Notes under the pieces: model-generated
Databases searched by the model: none
The model's input: the letters and a program-made list of their open reading frames with translations, nothing else
Told to the model about the DNA's origin: nothing
Origin: Blastococcus sp. Marseille-P5729
Lineage (GTDB): Bacteria > Actinomycetota > Actinomycetes > Mycobacteriales > Antricoccaceae
Direction: 5' to 3'
Length of the DNA stretch: 64,000 nucleotides
Assembly (NCBI RefSeq): GCF_900292035.1
Contig: NZ_OMPO01000001.1
Coordinates: forward strand, 751,192-815,191
Shown here: piece by piece, positions 38,811 through 49,088 of the stretch
Position numbering within the stretch: position 1 is the stretch's first letter
Layout of the letters: each line of letters begins with the position of its first letter
Translations under genes and position numbers: made by a program

Positions 38811-39236
38811 TTAGGCCTGGTGCGGGCGGCCGGCCTGCTCGGACAGCAGCCGCAGCCCGTCGACCAGCCCACCGACCAGGTCGCCGCCCTGGAAGCTGGA
38901 GACCATCGAGGCAACCGCGAGGTTGCAGGCGCGGTCATCGAGCCGCTTGGCGGCGATCTCACCGACGCCGATCTCGACCGCCCGCTCGTTGGGCGAGACG
39001 GCGATCAGGCAGGTGTTACCGGCCTTGGCGCCGAAGCTGCGGTGTCGCTGCGCGACCGCGCCGCGACGGTCCGCGCCGAGGTTGCCGATGAACACCGAGA
39101 AGTTGATGTCGGACTCGTGAGAGCTCATCGTCAGCGCCTCGGAAAGACGATCGAGCTCTTTGAAGGTGAAGGGTCCGGAATTGCCGGTCGGCCCGAACGC
39201 GAGGGTGGGGTGCTCGGCGGGTGCAGTGGTGGCCAT
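38811..39236 (-). CDS. DUF5130 family protein (TPM-like)
   Basis: A 141-residue protein with GPFTFKELDRLSEALTMSSHESDINFSVFIG and RAVEIGVGEIAAKRLDDRACNLAVASM, the pattern of actinobacterial DUF5130, distantly like TPM-domain proteins. It has no clear signal peptide or membrane helix. It lies 15 bp downstream of the CtaJ-like gene on the same strand, and next to pepN as Rv2468c does in M. tuberculosis. Function unknown. Confidence 0.8.
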   Translation of the reverse strand: MATTAPAEHPTLAFGPTGNSGPFTFKELDRLSEALTMSSHESDINFSVFIGNLGADRRGAVAQRHRSFGAKAGNTCLIAVSPNERAVEIGVGEIAAKRLDDRACNLAVASMVSSFQGGDLVGGLVDGLRLLSEQAGRPHQA

Positions 39237-39251
39237 CTCAGTCTCTCCTCG

Positions 39252-39518
39252 CTACCAGGTACCGCTGGCGCCACCGACCATGGTGGCCGACGGAACGGGC
39301 TCGTGAGCGGTCTCGAGTGCGTGCTGCGGCAGGTGCGCGGCCACGCCCTCGCGGGGCTGTCCGACGAACCATAGCGGCTCACGCTCCCACGTGTCGCCGA
39401 GCTTGTAGGTGCCGGCCGAGGCGGTGTCGCGAGACATCAGGTAGGCGAGGCCGTAGGCGATCGCCATGACCAGCAGTGGTCCGCCGACGAACATCAAGAT
39501 CACATGCGGGAGGCTCAT
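39252..39518 (-). CDS. Single-TM small protein, probable aa3-type oxidase subunit CtaJ
   Basis: An 88-residue protein with an N-terminal transmembrane helix (VILMFVGGPLLVMAIAYGLAYLM) and a soluble tail carrying YKLGDTWEREPLWFVG. The position between DUF5130 and upstream genes and the W-x-x-x-P-L-W-F pattern suggest CtaJ, an accessory subunit of the actinobacterial bcc-aa3 supercomplex. The identification rests on context and a short motif, so it is tentative. Confidence 0.6.
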   Translation of the reverse strand: MSLPHVILMFVGGPLLVMAIAYGLAYLMSRDTASAGTYKLGDTWEREPLWFVGQPREGVAAHLPQHALETAHEPVPSATMVGGASGTW

Positions 39519-39540
39519 GCCTAGAGAATCTAGCCGATTC

Positions 39541-40959
39541 TCACTCGTGCCATATCGGGGGTACGCGATCGCGCCACGGAAGTGCCTGCTCCAGTTGCGC
39601 GCCGAGCGCGAGCAGCGTGAGCTCGTCGGCCGGCCGACCCACCAGCATCATGCCGATCGGCAGGCCATCGCTGCTGTGGTGCAGCGGGAGGCTCACCGCG
39701 GGCTGTCCGGAGACGTTGTACGGGCTGGTGAAGGCCGAGTACTGCTTCTGCAGCTCGAAGTCCGCGGCAGGGTCGTCCCCGTACCAGTCGAGCGGCCTGG
39801 CGACGTCGGTGGTGACCGGGCAGAGCACGACGTCGTACGGCGCGAGTCGCTCCACGATCGAGCGCCCGACCTGGCCCATTGCCACCAGCGCGGCCATCGC
39901 CTCGGCGCCGGTGAATCGCATCCCCTGCTCGCGCAACCACCGAGTGAGCGGCTTGAGCCCGCGGGCCTGCTCGTCGTCGAACGGCAGCCCGGTCGCGCCG
40001 AGCGCCCAGACCTTCATGAACTCAGCGACACCGTCGACGCTGATCGGGGCATCGATGTCCTCGACGTCGTGGCCCAGCGACTCCAGCAGTGTGGAGGTCC
40101 GCTCCCAGGAGTCAGCGACGTCCGCGGCCACCACCGCGCCGGGCATCACTGGGTCGATGTACCGCCCGATCCGCAGCCGCCGCGGCGGTCGGCGTACGGC
40201 GTCCCGGAAGCTCTCCCCTGCCGGTAGCGGCGGCGCCCAGTACGGATCGGACCGACCCGGCCCGGCGGCGATGTCCAGGAACGCGGCCACGTCATCGACC
40301 GTGCGGGCGAGCGGGCCGATGACCGCCAGCCCGGCCGGGTCTACGTGAAGCGGGCCGTTGGTGATCCGCCCCCGCGACGGCTTCAGCCCGACGAGTCCGC
40401 ACGCGGCCGCCGGGCTGCGCACGGAGCCACCGCCGTCGGAGCCCTGCGCCATCGGCAGCAGGCCCGCGGACACCGCGGCCGCCGCCCCGCCGGACGACCC
40501 GCTCGCGAGGCGGGTGAGGTCCCACGGGGTCCGGGAGGTCGGACCGACGTCGTTGATGGTCCAGCAGGGGAAGCCGAACTCCGGCGTCTGGGTCTTGCCG
40601 AGGCTGATCATGCCGCCGTCCAGGATCCGCTGCACGGCCTCGTCGGTGTACGGCGCTACGAAGTCCGCCATCAGCGCAGTCCCGGAGGTGGTGCGCACGC
40701 CTTCGAGGTTCGACAGATCCTTGATGCCGGTTGGCACGCCGTGCAGCAGCGGCAGGTCCGCGCCGCTCCGGAGGGCGCGCTCGGCCCTCCTGGCCTGCGC
40801 CCGAGCGGCGTCCGCGGTCACCGTGACGAACGCGCCCACGGTGTCGTTGTGCCGCTCGATGCGGTCTAGATAGTGCTCGACAAGCTCGACCGGGGATGCC
40901 TCACGCGCCGCGATCATCTGAGCCTGCTCGAGCGCGCTGAGATCGTGAAGGGCGGCCAT
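39541..40959 (-). CDS. Amidase (amidase-signature family)
   Basis: A 472-residue serine hydrolase of the amidase-signature family. The catalytic Lys is in GVPTGIKDLSNLEG and the cis-Ser/Ser pair in ASGSSGGAAAAVSAG, with DGGGSVRSPAAACGLVGLKP just after. GatA-like enzymes share these motifs, but no gatB or gatC is adjacent and the C-terminal half differs, so a stand-alone amidase is likely. Substrate unknown. The ATG at 40959 gives a normal N-terminus (LHDLSALEQAQMIAAREASP). Confidence 0.9.
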   Translation of the reverse strand: MAALHDLSALEQAQMIAAREASPVELVEHYLDRIERHNDTVGAFVTVTADAARAQARRAERALRSGADLPLLHGVPTGIKDLSNLEGVRTTSGTALMADFVAPYTDEAVQRILDGGMISLGKTQTPEFGFPCWTINDVGPTSRTPWDLTRLASGSSGGAAAAVSAGLLPMAQGSDGGGSVRSPAAACGLVGLKPSRGRITNGPLHVDPAGLAVIGPLARTVDDVAAFLDIAAGPGRSDPYWAPPLPAGESFRDAVRRPPRRLRIGRYIDPVMPGAVVAADVADSWERTSTLLESLGHDVEDIDAPISVDGVAEFMKVWALGATGLPFDDEQARGLKPLTRWLREQGMRFTGAEAMAALVAMGQVGRSIVERLAPYDVVLCPVTTDVARPLDWYGDDPAADFELQKQYSAFTSPYNVSGQPAVSLPLHHSSDGLPIGMMLVGRPADELTLLALGAQLEQALPWRDRVPPIWHE

Positions 40960-41050
40960 GCTGCCAACCTACCCAACCGGCTGCGGTGGGTTTCACCACG
41001 CTATCGCCCGCTGCGGTGCTATTCGGACGTGAGCGAACGGCATCGCGCCA

Positions 41051-41992
41051 CTAGTAGCGGGACCGGAAGACCTTGCGGGGCCTGCCGGACCGCCCACCTC
41101 CGTGCTCGTCGCTGTCGACCGCGCCGCTGCGCTCGAGCTCGTTGAGAACCTGCACGAGACGCGATCTGGTCCACCCGGTGGCGGCCTGCAGGCCTGGATC
41201 CGACGCGCTTGAGGGGCCCCGCTCGACCAGCTCCGCGAGCAGCATGGCCGCAGGGCGCGACAGCCCCCGCGCCACCTCGGCGCGCCGATACACGTCGCGC
41301 TGGAGGTCGTCCGGATCGACTCCCTCCAGCACGACCCGGCGCGCGGCCCGGATCAGGGCCCGCGGATTGCCCCCAGCCGACTCGACCGCGACCCGCAACG
41401 CGTGCCCGTTCAGCTCATCCTTCGTCGTCCGGCGGCGCAGCAGGCTCGCGGCCTGTACGTCGGTCAGCGGCTCGAGGTCGACGACGACATCGAAGAAGTC
41501 GCCGGCCGGCGTCGCCAGGAGGTCCGCGCGCTGCTGCTCGTGGCAGGTCACCACCCACCGCACGGGGACCTGCCACATCTCGTCGCGATGCGTGCCGAAG
41601 GCGTCCTGCAGGAGCGCCAGTGGCGAATTGTCGACCAGCACGACCACGCCGTCCGGTGCTTCGCCGTAGCGGGCGAACCGCGCGTAGGTCGAGCCACCGC
41701 CGACGACGGCCATGGCCGGGACCAGCTCGGCGAGCGACTCCTGCAGCAGCTCGTCGGTGGTCTGCAAGGCCGCCGCGTTCACGAATCGCGGGTGCACCTG
41801 TCCCTCGCGGGGCAGCCTGCGCAACAGCTGGTGCAGCACCGTGGTGGCGCCTGCCCCGGGCGCACCCGTGAGCAGCACGTTCAGCCCGCCGCGGACGGCG
41901 TCCCCTACCACCGTCAACTCGGCGGTGCGCTCGACCACCAGGGCGCGGTCGGCCGAGGTCGACAGCAACGGGCGGTTCGACAGCGAGGGCAC
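41051..41992 (-). CDS. AAA-type ATPase with degenerate Walker A and C-terminal winged helix
   Basis: A 313-residue protein with a P-loop ATPase fold: the Walker A position reads GAPGAGATT (43-51), so the nucleotide-binding Lys is replaced by Ala. Walker B is GVVVLVDNSPL. A DLEPLTDVQAASLLRRR arm and helical lid follow, and a MarR-like winged helix is at the C-terminus (PGLQAATGWTRSRLVQVLNELERSG). The layout resembles regulatory STAND/Orc1-like ATPases. The missing Lys predicts poor ATP hydrolysis. It diverges from mscS; the 87-bp gap holds a 9-bp palindrome TTACTGTAA (42006-42014) in an AT-rich patch. Confidence 0.7.
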   Translation of the reverse strand: MPSLSNRPLLSTSADRALVVERTAELTVVGDAVRGGLNVLLTGAPGAGATTVLHQLLRRLPREGQVHPRFVNAAALQTTDELLQESLAELVPAMAVVGGGSTYARFARYGEAPDGVVVLVDNSPLALLQDAFGTHRDEMWQVPVRWVVTCHEQQRADLLATPAGDFFDVVVDLEPLTDVQAASLLRRRTTKDELNGHALRVAVESAGGNPRALIRAARRVVLEGVDPDDLQRDVYRRAEVARGLSRPAAMLLAELVERGPSSASDPGLQAATGWTRSRLVQVLNELERSGAVDSDEHGGGRSGRPRKVFRSRY

Positions 41993-42079
41993 TCCCTCAC
42001 TTTATTTACTGTAAGTTTCGTTAGTCAACCTTGTCGCGATCCTGCCGACCATCGGCCGCCACCCCTACACTCGGCGGTG

Positions 42080-43006
42080 ATGTTCAACGAGCTACCCCGA
42101 GAAGCCCAGCAGACCTTCGCCGAAGCCAACGAGTGGCTGGTCGTCGGCGGCCGCATCACGCTGATCATCGTGATCACGGTCGTCATCCGGTTCCTGCTGC
42201 ACCGCGCCATCCGACGGCTCACCCAGCGCTCGATCGACGGCAAGGACCCGGTGATGCTCATACCGGTTCGCGGCCGCGCCCGCAGCGTCATCGCGGCCGC
42301 GGCTGGACTGAACGACGAGCGGCGGCGCCAGCGTGGCGAGACGATCCGCAGCGTGCTCAAGAGCGTGGTCTCGATCGTGGTGTTCAGCGTCGCCACCGTT
42401 CTGATCCTCGGCGAGCTCGGCATCAACCTCGCACCGATCGTTGCGAGCGCCGGCATCGTCGGCGTCGCCCTCGGCTTCGGAGCCCAGAACCTCGTCAAGG
42501 ACTATCTCAACGGGATCGCCATCATCCTCGAGGACCAGTACGGCGTCGGTGACACCGTCGACCTGGGCGAGGCGATCGGCACGGTCGAGGCAGTCGGGCT
42601 GCGCACTACCCGCCTGCGGGACGTCGAGGGCGTGGTCTGGTACGTCCGCAACGGCGAGATCCTACGGGTGGCCAACCAGAGCCAGGGCACCGCGAGCGTC
42701 ATCGTCGACATGCCGGTCGCGCACGGCACCGATCTGGAGCTGGCGCGATCTGAGATGCGCCGGGTTCTCGACGCGATGGCCACCTCTGACGACGAGCAGG
42801 ATTCCTTCCTGGACGATCCGCAGGTGCTGGGCGTACAGGCCGTCAACGCCGTCGGCATCACCCTCCGCGCCGTCCTCACCGTCACCCCGCTCGATCGCTA
42901 TCGCGTCGGCCGCGACGCCAAGCAGCGGATCAGCGAGGCGTTCACGGCGGCCGGCATCCAGGCTCCGGCGGTATCCTTCCCAGGGACGGGCAACGGCAGC
43001 CAGTAG
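42080..43006 (+). CDS. MscS-family mechanosensitive ion channel
   Basis: A 308-residue membrane protein. Two to three N-terminal helices ([37 protein letters not shown]) precede the pore helix TM3 ([19 protein letters not shown]) and the beta domain ([19 protein letters not shown]). The last third is the mixed alpha/beta cytoplasmic cage. It releases solutes on hypo-osmotic shock. The start is the ATG at 42080 or the GTG just before it. The next gene begins 7 bp after its stop. Confidence 0.92.
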   Translation: MFNELPREAQQTFAEANEWLVVGGRITLIIVITVVIRFLLHRAIRRLTQRSIDGKDPVMLIPVRGRARSVIAAAAGLNDERRRQRGETIRSVLKSVVSIVVFSVATVLILGELGINLAPIVASAGIVGVALGFGAQNLVKDYLNGIAIILEDQYGVGDTVDLGEAIGTVEAVGLRTTRLRDVEGVVWYVRNGEILRVANQSQGTASVIVDMPVAHGTDLELARSEMRRVLDAMATSDDEQDSFLDDPQVLGVQAVNAVGITLRAVLTVTPLDRYRVGRDAKQRISEAFTAAGIQAPAVSFPGTGNGSQ

Positions 43007-43013
43007 GAGGATC

Positions 43014-43430
43014 GTGACCACCAGAGCGAGGCGACACGGGTCGTTCTACGAGGAGATCGGCGGGCACGAGACCTTCGCGCGGCTGGTACGCCGGTTCTAC
43101 GAGAACGTCGCGGCGGACGCCGAGCTGCGCGCGATGTATCCAGAGGAGGACCTCGGTCCGGCCGAGGATCGGCTGCGGATGTTCCTCGAGCAGTACTGGG
43201 GCGGCCCGGGCACCTACTCCGAGCAGCGTGGTCACCCGCGCCTGCGGATGCGCCACCAGCCGTTCGTGATCCGCACGCATGAACGCGACCTGTGGCTGAA
43301 GCACATGCGCGATGCGGTCGACTCCATCGAGCTGTCCCCCGAGCACGATGCCCAACTGTGGGGCTATCTCACGATGGCGGCGAACAGCCTCGTCAACAGC
43401 GCCGATTCGGACCCCGCCGCGACACGCTGA
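43014..43430 (+). CDS. glbO: Group II truncated haemoglobin (GlbO-like)
   Basis: A 138-residue haem protein: [22 protein letters not shown] (helices A-B with Tyr B10), [25 protein letters not shown] (Trp near G8 position), and [13 protein letters not shown] with the proximal His. Group II truncated globins bind O2 and NO and are linked to respiration in mycobacteria. The GTG at 43014 is chosen: AGGAGG at 43005-43010 overlaps the mscS stop, with a short 3-nt spacer, so translation is coupled to mscS. It corresponds to Rv2470 in the colinear M. tuberculosis region. Confidence 0.88.
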   Translation: MTTRARRHGSFYEEIGGHETFARLVRRFYENVAADAELRAMYPEEDLGPAEDRLRMFLEQYWGGPGTYSEQRGHPRLRMRHQPFVIRTHERDLWLKHMRDAVDSIELSPEHDAQLWGYLTMAANSLVNSADSDPAATR

Positions 43431-43566
43431 ACGCACCCAGCGCGGCGGCGGCGTAATCCGCGCCACAGTCCCGGACTCTGTTCAGTCACGGCCCAGTCAC
43501 GGTTGCGATCCATCAGGGGGACACCTACGGTCCGGTAACTACAACTCGGTCACACTTGGACCAATC

Positions 43567-44592
43567 ATGACGCCGGCGAAGGACTACCTCACTCCCGAGG
43601 GTTCGAAGACGATCCTCCCATCAAGTGTCTCCAGCAGAGGGGCTTGGTGGGTCTTGGTGTGCCTGCTTCCGGCCGTGGTGATCATGCTGTTCATCCCCTG
43701 GTCCTCCGCCTCTGAGGTGCCGCCGGCCGACGTTCGTCCCGAGCTGGTCTGGTCCAGCGTCGCTACCGTGATCCTCGGCGCGCTCGCGCTGGCCTTCCCG
43801 CATCGCTGGATGAGCTATGTCGCCTTCATCCCGACGATCGGAGCGCTGACCGCCATCGGCCCGGTTCTCATGCCTGAATCGGGCAGCTATCCCTGGCCGG
43901 TGAAGGTCGTGGTCCTGTCGCTGGCGGTGATCGGAATCGCCTGGGTCGTCTCGGCCTTCAGCTTCCCAGCCCGCGAACAGCAGACTCGATGGATCATCGC
44001 TCCGGTCGCCGCCGCGCTCACCTTCGCCACCATCTGGTTGCCGTGGGTCGTGGTCTCCGGAATCGGCGAGGAGTCGGGGCAGATGGCGGCCTTCCAGCTG
44101 TTCTTCGCGACGTCCGCCACCGGCGCCCCCGGGGTCACGCTGTTCCGGCTCATGATCCTGATCATCATGGCGGTCGGCGTGGGCATCGCCGTCCTCCCGC
44201 TGGCGACCCGGCGCGCCAGCGCCACCCGGCTGGCGATGACCTTGACCATCGGCGCAGCGTTCGCGCTGGTCATGCTGTGCTTGGTGATGTCCTTGCGCGG
44301 GGACGCCGTACGGCCGGCGGACACCCCGATCGGGCTGCGGGTCGCGCTCGCCGGGTTCACCCTGATCGCCCTGGTGTGGAACTCCCGGCTGAAGGCGGTG
44401 GAGAATCTTACGCCGGACGGCGCCCCGTACCCCCGGCGGGTCGACGACAGCGGGTACATCCCGGTGATCATGACCGGGCGCGGAGAGCAGGGAGAGCAAC
44501 CGCCCCGGCCGCACGCCACCCCGCAGTTCATCGCCCCCGAGCCGTCGAACGGGTCGAGCTCGTCCGGCGACTCCTGGCGCCAGACCGGCTGA
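43567..44592 (+). CDS. Polytopic membrane protein of unknown function
   Basis: A 341-residue protein with about eight hydrophobic helices (for example WWVLVCLLPAVVIMLFIPW; SVATVILGALALAFP; VVVLSLAVIGIAWVVSAF; LMILIIMAVGVGIAVLP) and a disordered, Pro/Ser-rich cytoplasmic tail after residue ~295. I recognise no family. The ATG at 43567 is the first start after a 136-bp gap; this gap contains a tandem CAGTCACGG pair and probably the promoter. It converges with the gene ending at 44613. Confidence 0.7.
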   Translation: MTPAKDYLTPEGSKTILPSSVSSRGAWWVLVCLLPAVVIMLFIPWSSASEVPPADVRPELVWSSVATVILGALALAFPHRWMSYVAFIPTIGALTAIGPVLMPESGSYPWPVKVVVLSLAVIGIAWVVSAFSFPAREQQTRWIIAPVAAALTFATIWLPWVVVSGIGEESGQMAAFQLFFATSATGAPGVTLFRLMILIIMAVGVGIAVLPLATRRASATRLAMTLTIGAAFALVMLCLVMSLRGDAVRPADTPIGLRVALAGFTLIALVWNSRLKAVENLTPDGAPYPRRVDDSGYIPVIMTGRGEQGEQPPRPHATPQFIAPEPSNGSSSSGDSWRQTG

Positions 44593-44612
44593 CGGCCGGA
44601 CTGTTCAGGCGC

Positions 44613-45263
44613 TCAGCTCAGTCCGAGCAGGTCAATGGAGGCCGGACGGCGGAAGGCCGCGCCCAGCCGCGTCGCCGCGACGATCCAACGGCCGTTGGTG
44701 GCCACCCGGATCGTGTCGTTCTCTCCGCCGGCCTCGGAGAGGAACCCCAGCCGGCTCATCGCCACCAGCATCCGCATCGGGATCTCGACCGGCTCGACGC
44801 TGTCGCGGTCGACCATGGCGATGGTCTGCGAGAGCATCGCGTCCCCGGCCGCCGCGATCTGCGTGTCGTCCAGGGCCTTCAGCTGAGAGCCCGCCAAGTC
44901 GAGGGTCTGCAGGATCTCGGTCGCGGGGAGGTCCTCCCGGTGGGTCCAGTCGGTGGACGGCGGCAGGGACGCGCGCCAGGCGGCGTCCATCGCCTCGGGC
45001 AGGTCTACCACCTCGGACGACGACACCGACCGGTCGACGGCGTCCGCGAGAGCCTTGGCCGAGACGGTGACGTCGTCGGCCCCTTCGAGGTTGGCGCCGA
45101 AGTCGCGGCGTACCAGGACGCCAACGGCGAGCGCCCACGCCGTGGTGCGGTCGCGTTCGTTCTTCAGGCGGATCAGACCGTCCGGGGCAAGTCGCGCGAC
45201 GCGCGAGCTGAACGTGAGCAGGTCGGTGCGCGCCGCGTGCGAGGCCGGCGCGAGCGTGCTCAT
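44613..45263 (-). CDS. Rv2474c-like hypothetical protein
   Basis: A 216-residue protein without membrane segments (SRVARLAPDGLIRLKNERDR; TAWALAVGVLVRRDFG; DWTHREDLPATEILQTLDLAG). Length and position at the end of the ettA-thioesterase operon match M. tuberculosis Rv2474c as I recall it. Function unknown. Its ATG at 45263 overlaps the thioesterase stop by 4 bp (ATGA), so it is translationally coupled. Confidence 0.75.
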   Translation of the reverse strand: MSTLAPASHAARTDLLTFSSRVARLAPDGLIRLKNERDRTTAWALAVGVLVRRDFGANLEGADDVTVSAKALADAVDRSVSSSEVVDLPEAMDAAWRASLPPSTDWTHREDLPATEILQTLDLAGSQLKALDDTQIAAAGDAMLSQTIAMVDRDSVEPVEIPMRMLVAMSRLGFLSEAGGENDTIRVATNGRWIVAATRLGAAFRRPASIDLLGLS

Positions 45264-45691
45264 GTGCGTCCTCCAGGTGGCTCGAAGGCCAGCAGGTACT
45301 CACGCTCAGCGTCCGTGAACCGGCGTGGCCGGCCGGTCTCGAAGTTGATCGGCGCGAGCTTGGTGGTGGCCGTGACGGCGAGCTCGGGCTGCTCCCCCGC
45401 ATCATTCCACAGCTCATACGACGTCACGTAGTACGCCGACCTGACCTCCTGCACCCACAGCAGGGCGCGCAGCGGAACCGGCGAGAAGGGCACCTGGCGG
45501 CGGTAGCGGATCTGGTGCTCGACCACGACGATGCCAGTCATCAGCATCTCCGCGCCGGTCCGATCCTCCGTGCGCGACTCGAAGGCGTTGACGCGGGCCT
45601 GTTCGAGGTAGCTGACGAAGGTGGCGTTGTTGACGTGCCCGTAGGCATCCATGTCGCCCCACCGCAGCGGGATCTGCGTCTGGAAGACCAC
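45260..45691 (-). CDS. Hotdog-fold acyl-CoA thioesterase 1
   Basis: A 143-residue 4HBT-type thioesterase: PLRWGDMDAYGHVNNATFVSYLEQARV carries the catalytic Asp and the N-terminal helix of the hotdog fold. The GTG at 45691 is used; it overlaps the TAG of the preceding thioesterase by 1 bp (TAGTG). It is the second of two tandem paralogues and belongs to the ettA operon. The acyl substrate is unknown. Confidence 0.85.
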   Translation of the reverse strand: MVFQTQIPLRWGDMDAYGHVNNATFVSYLEQARVNAFESRTEDRTGAEMLMTGIVVVEHQIRYRRQVPFSPVPLRALLWVQEVRSAYYVTSYELWNDAGEQPELAVTATTKLAPINFETGRPRRFTDAEREYLLAFEPPGGRT

Positions 45692-46119
45692 TACCGTTCC
45701 TCGGCGGCGAACGACTCGATCCACTCGCGCTGCTGGTCGGTCCACGGCGTCGAGGACTGCGCCTCGTAGTCGAAGTTGACCAGTACGCAGACGACGGTGC
45801 ACGCGGGCGTGGTGTCGTTCTCCCCCCACAGCTCCTCGCGGATCCGGGCCGAGGTGCGCCCCACCGACAGCGCCGAGCACTTCATGACCATGTGCTTGCC
45901 CGGCTCACCCTCGGTGAGGACTTGCCGGTGGTACTCGATCTCCTGGCGAGCCAGAATGAGCCCGCCGCTGGGCACCCGACCCTCGCGTCCGGGCAGGTGC
46001 TCGAACCACTCGATGCGGGCGTCCTCGGCGTAGGTGGCGAACTTGCCGTTGTTGATATGGCCCTGACGGTCGGCGTCCGACCAGCGCAGATGGACGTCGT
46101 AGTCGTAAGTCTTGCCCAT
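45691..46119 (-). CDS. Hotdog-fold acyl-CoA thioesterase 2
   Basis: A 142-residue 4HBT-family protein with HLRWSDADRQGHINNGKFATYAEDAR, whose Asp occupies the catalytic position, and EIEYHRQVLTEGEPGKHM. It lies 3 bp downstream of ettA and is overlapped by the next thioesterase, so all four genes form one operon. The two neighbours resemble each other only in the core motif, suggesting an old duplication and different substrates. Confidence 0.85.
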   Translation of the reverse strand: MGKTYDYDVHLRWSDADRQGHINNGKFATYAEDARIEWFEHLPGREGRVPSGGLILARQEIEYHRQVLTEGEPGKHMVMKCSALSVGRTSARIREELWGENDTTPACTVVCVLVNFDYEAQSSTPWTDQQREWIESFAAEER

Positions 46120-46122
46120 CGC

Positions 46123-47793
<1,671 letters not shown>

Positions 47794-47929
47794 GATCGAA
47801 GCCTCTTTCGTTGCTGTGGTGGAGTGCGCTGCCTCAGTGGCCGATTCTCTCCCAGCGGGGTCGGGCCGCTGACGGCAGGCACGCCTGTGGAGCCCGCCGA
47901 TCGGACGCCGGCGGGATGTCGGGCAGGTG

Positions 47930-48517
47930 CTAGGCGATGAAGTAGATCAGCGCGACGACGACCGCCACCAAGACGATCACCGCGAGCGCGATGTACAGAT
48001 TGCGCTTGTTGTCGGGGTTGACCGGCGGCAGGTCGGAGGGCTGGACCGAGCCTCGGACCTGTGGGTCGTCCATGATCTGCGCGGCGGTGGGGTCATGGTC
48101 CTCGGGCACGACGGCCTCGAGAACCTGGTCGTCGTCCGTCGTGGTGCGGCGCTCGGATGCAGCGCTCTGGATCGTGTCGTCGTCCGGCCCGGCGGCGAAG
48201 GCCTGGAACTGCGCGGTGCTGCCGAGTTCGGCGTCCTCGACATCGGCGGTGGCCGGGCGCGGCGTCGGTTGCGCGCTGCGCACCGGCGGGGGTTCGGAGA
48301 ACTGGATCTCGCGGTCGTCGGGCATTACGTCGAGCGCCGGGCGGGCGCCGTCCGGGTCGGCCGCCGCGCGGTCGCGTGCCTCGTCGGGGTCGTCGTTCTC
48401 GCGCACGAAGGCCTGGAACTGGGCAGTGCTGCCATACTCCGCCTCGGGGATCTCGGCGCCCGGCGGACGAACCTGGCCGCCGGCGTTGGGGTCGTTGGGC
48501 TGCGAGGGCGCAGTCAT
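47930..48517 (-). CDS. Tail-anchored protein with a repeated GSTAQFQAF motif
   Basis: A 195-residue protein made of a long acidic, disordered region and one C-terminal transmembrane helix (NLYIALAVIVLVAVVVALIYF) followed by only two residues, i.e. tail-anchored with the bulk in the cytoplasm. GSTAQFQAF occurs twice (residues 29-37 and 99-107), each preceded by Glu and Ala. Such motifs in acidic tails could be Ser/Thr kinase or FHA targets (inference). I recognise no family. It lies upstream of ettA by ~136 bp. Confidence 0.7.
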   Translation of the reverse strand: MTAPSQPNDPNAGGQVRPPGAEIPEAEYGSTAQFQAFVRENDDPDEARDRAAADPDGARPALDVMPDDREIQFSEPPPVRSAQPTPRPATADVEDAELGSTAQFQAFAAGPDDDTIQSAASERRTTTDDDQVLEAVVPEDHDPTAAQIMDDPQVRGSVQPSDLPPVNPDNKRNLYIALAVIVLVAVVVALIYFIA

Positions 48518-48626
48518 CCATCCTCCTGCGTCTGGGAGTAGATCTTGGCCCAGGGTACTCGGTAACCATCAGCCGCTCGACGTGGTACGCGACGACGCTG
48601 CGCAGTGCCCCACTTCAGTTACCCGC

Positions 48627-48675
48627 CGGTAGATGTCCCGAATGCGGCGATTGCGGCGCATTCGGGGACAGCTAC
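48627..48675. other. Large imperfect hairpin between divergent genes
   Basis: GGTAG-TGTCCC-GAATGCG pairs with CGCATTCGGGGACA-CTACC (48627-48645 with 48655-48675, one bulge). Flanking copies of TACCCGyCGGTAG (48619-48631 and 48672-48684) form a direct repeat. A terminator would be odd between divergent genes, so its role is unclear. Confidence 0.4.
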
Positions 48676-48757
48676 CCGTCGGTAGCTCTCCAGTAGCGCG
48701 GCTCACTTCCGCGAACGGAAAGGCAAGCAGGCGCTTGCGCTTTCTCGACCTCTCAGG

Positions 48758-48785
48758 CAATATGCAAGTTGTAACTTGCGTATTG
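48758..48785 (+). promoter_or_regulatory. ArsR-type operator palindrome
   Basis: 13-bp arms CAATATGCAAGTT/AACTTGCGTATTG separated by GT, with a single mismatch, ending 9 bp upstream of the arsR start. The placement and symmetry fit autorepression by the ArsR dimer. Confidence 0.75.
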
Positions 48786-48794
48786 GAGATATTC

Positions 48795-49088
48795 GTGAGC
48801 GACGACGCACTCTTCAAGGCGTTATCCGACGAGACTCGGAGGTTGATCCTTGACGAGCTGCAGCGACGCGAGGGTCAACCACTCTTCGAGATCTGCTCGC
48901 GTCTTACCGCCCATCACGGCATCACCATGAGCCGCCAGGCGATCTCGCAGCATCTTCAGGTGCTGGAAGACGCAGGGCTGGTTCATACGAGCCGACATGG
49001 GCGCACCAAGGTGCACGTGTTCACCCCGGGGCCCCTACGGTCCATCGTCACTCGATGGCCGATCCCACCAACCGAACAGGAGAAATGA
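48795..49088 (+). CDS. ArsR-family transcriptional regulator
   Basis: A 97-residue winged-helix regulator: ALFKALSDETRRLILDELQRREG, then RQAISQHLQVLEDAGLVHTSRHGRTKVHVF with the recognition helix and wing. No Cys-rich metal site (only Cys34) is present, so it is not a classic metal sensor; the signal is unknown. The start is the GTG at 48795, with GGAG about 8 bp upstream; upstream in-frame ATGs would include the operator in the coding region. Its stop overlaps the VOC gene start by 4 bp (ATGA). Confidence 0.88.
   Translation: MSDDALFKALSDETRRLILDELQRREGQPLFEICSRLTAHHGITMSRQAISQHLQVLEDAGLVHTSRHGRTKVHVFTPGPLRSIVTRWPIPPTEQEK

Noticed and set aside
43481-43502. Tandem CAGTCACGG pair upstream of the gene at 43567
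   Set aside because: Only two short copies and no symmetry; not enough to call an operator.
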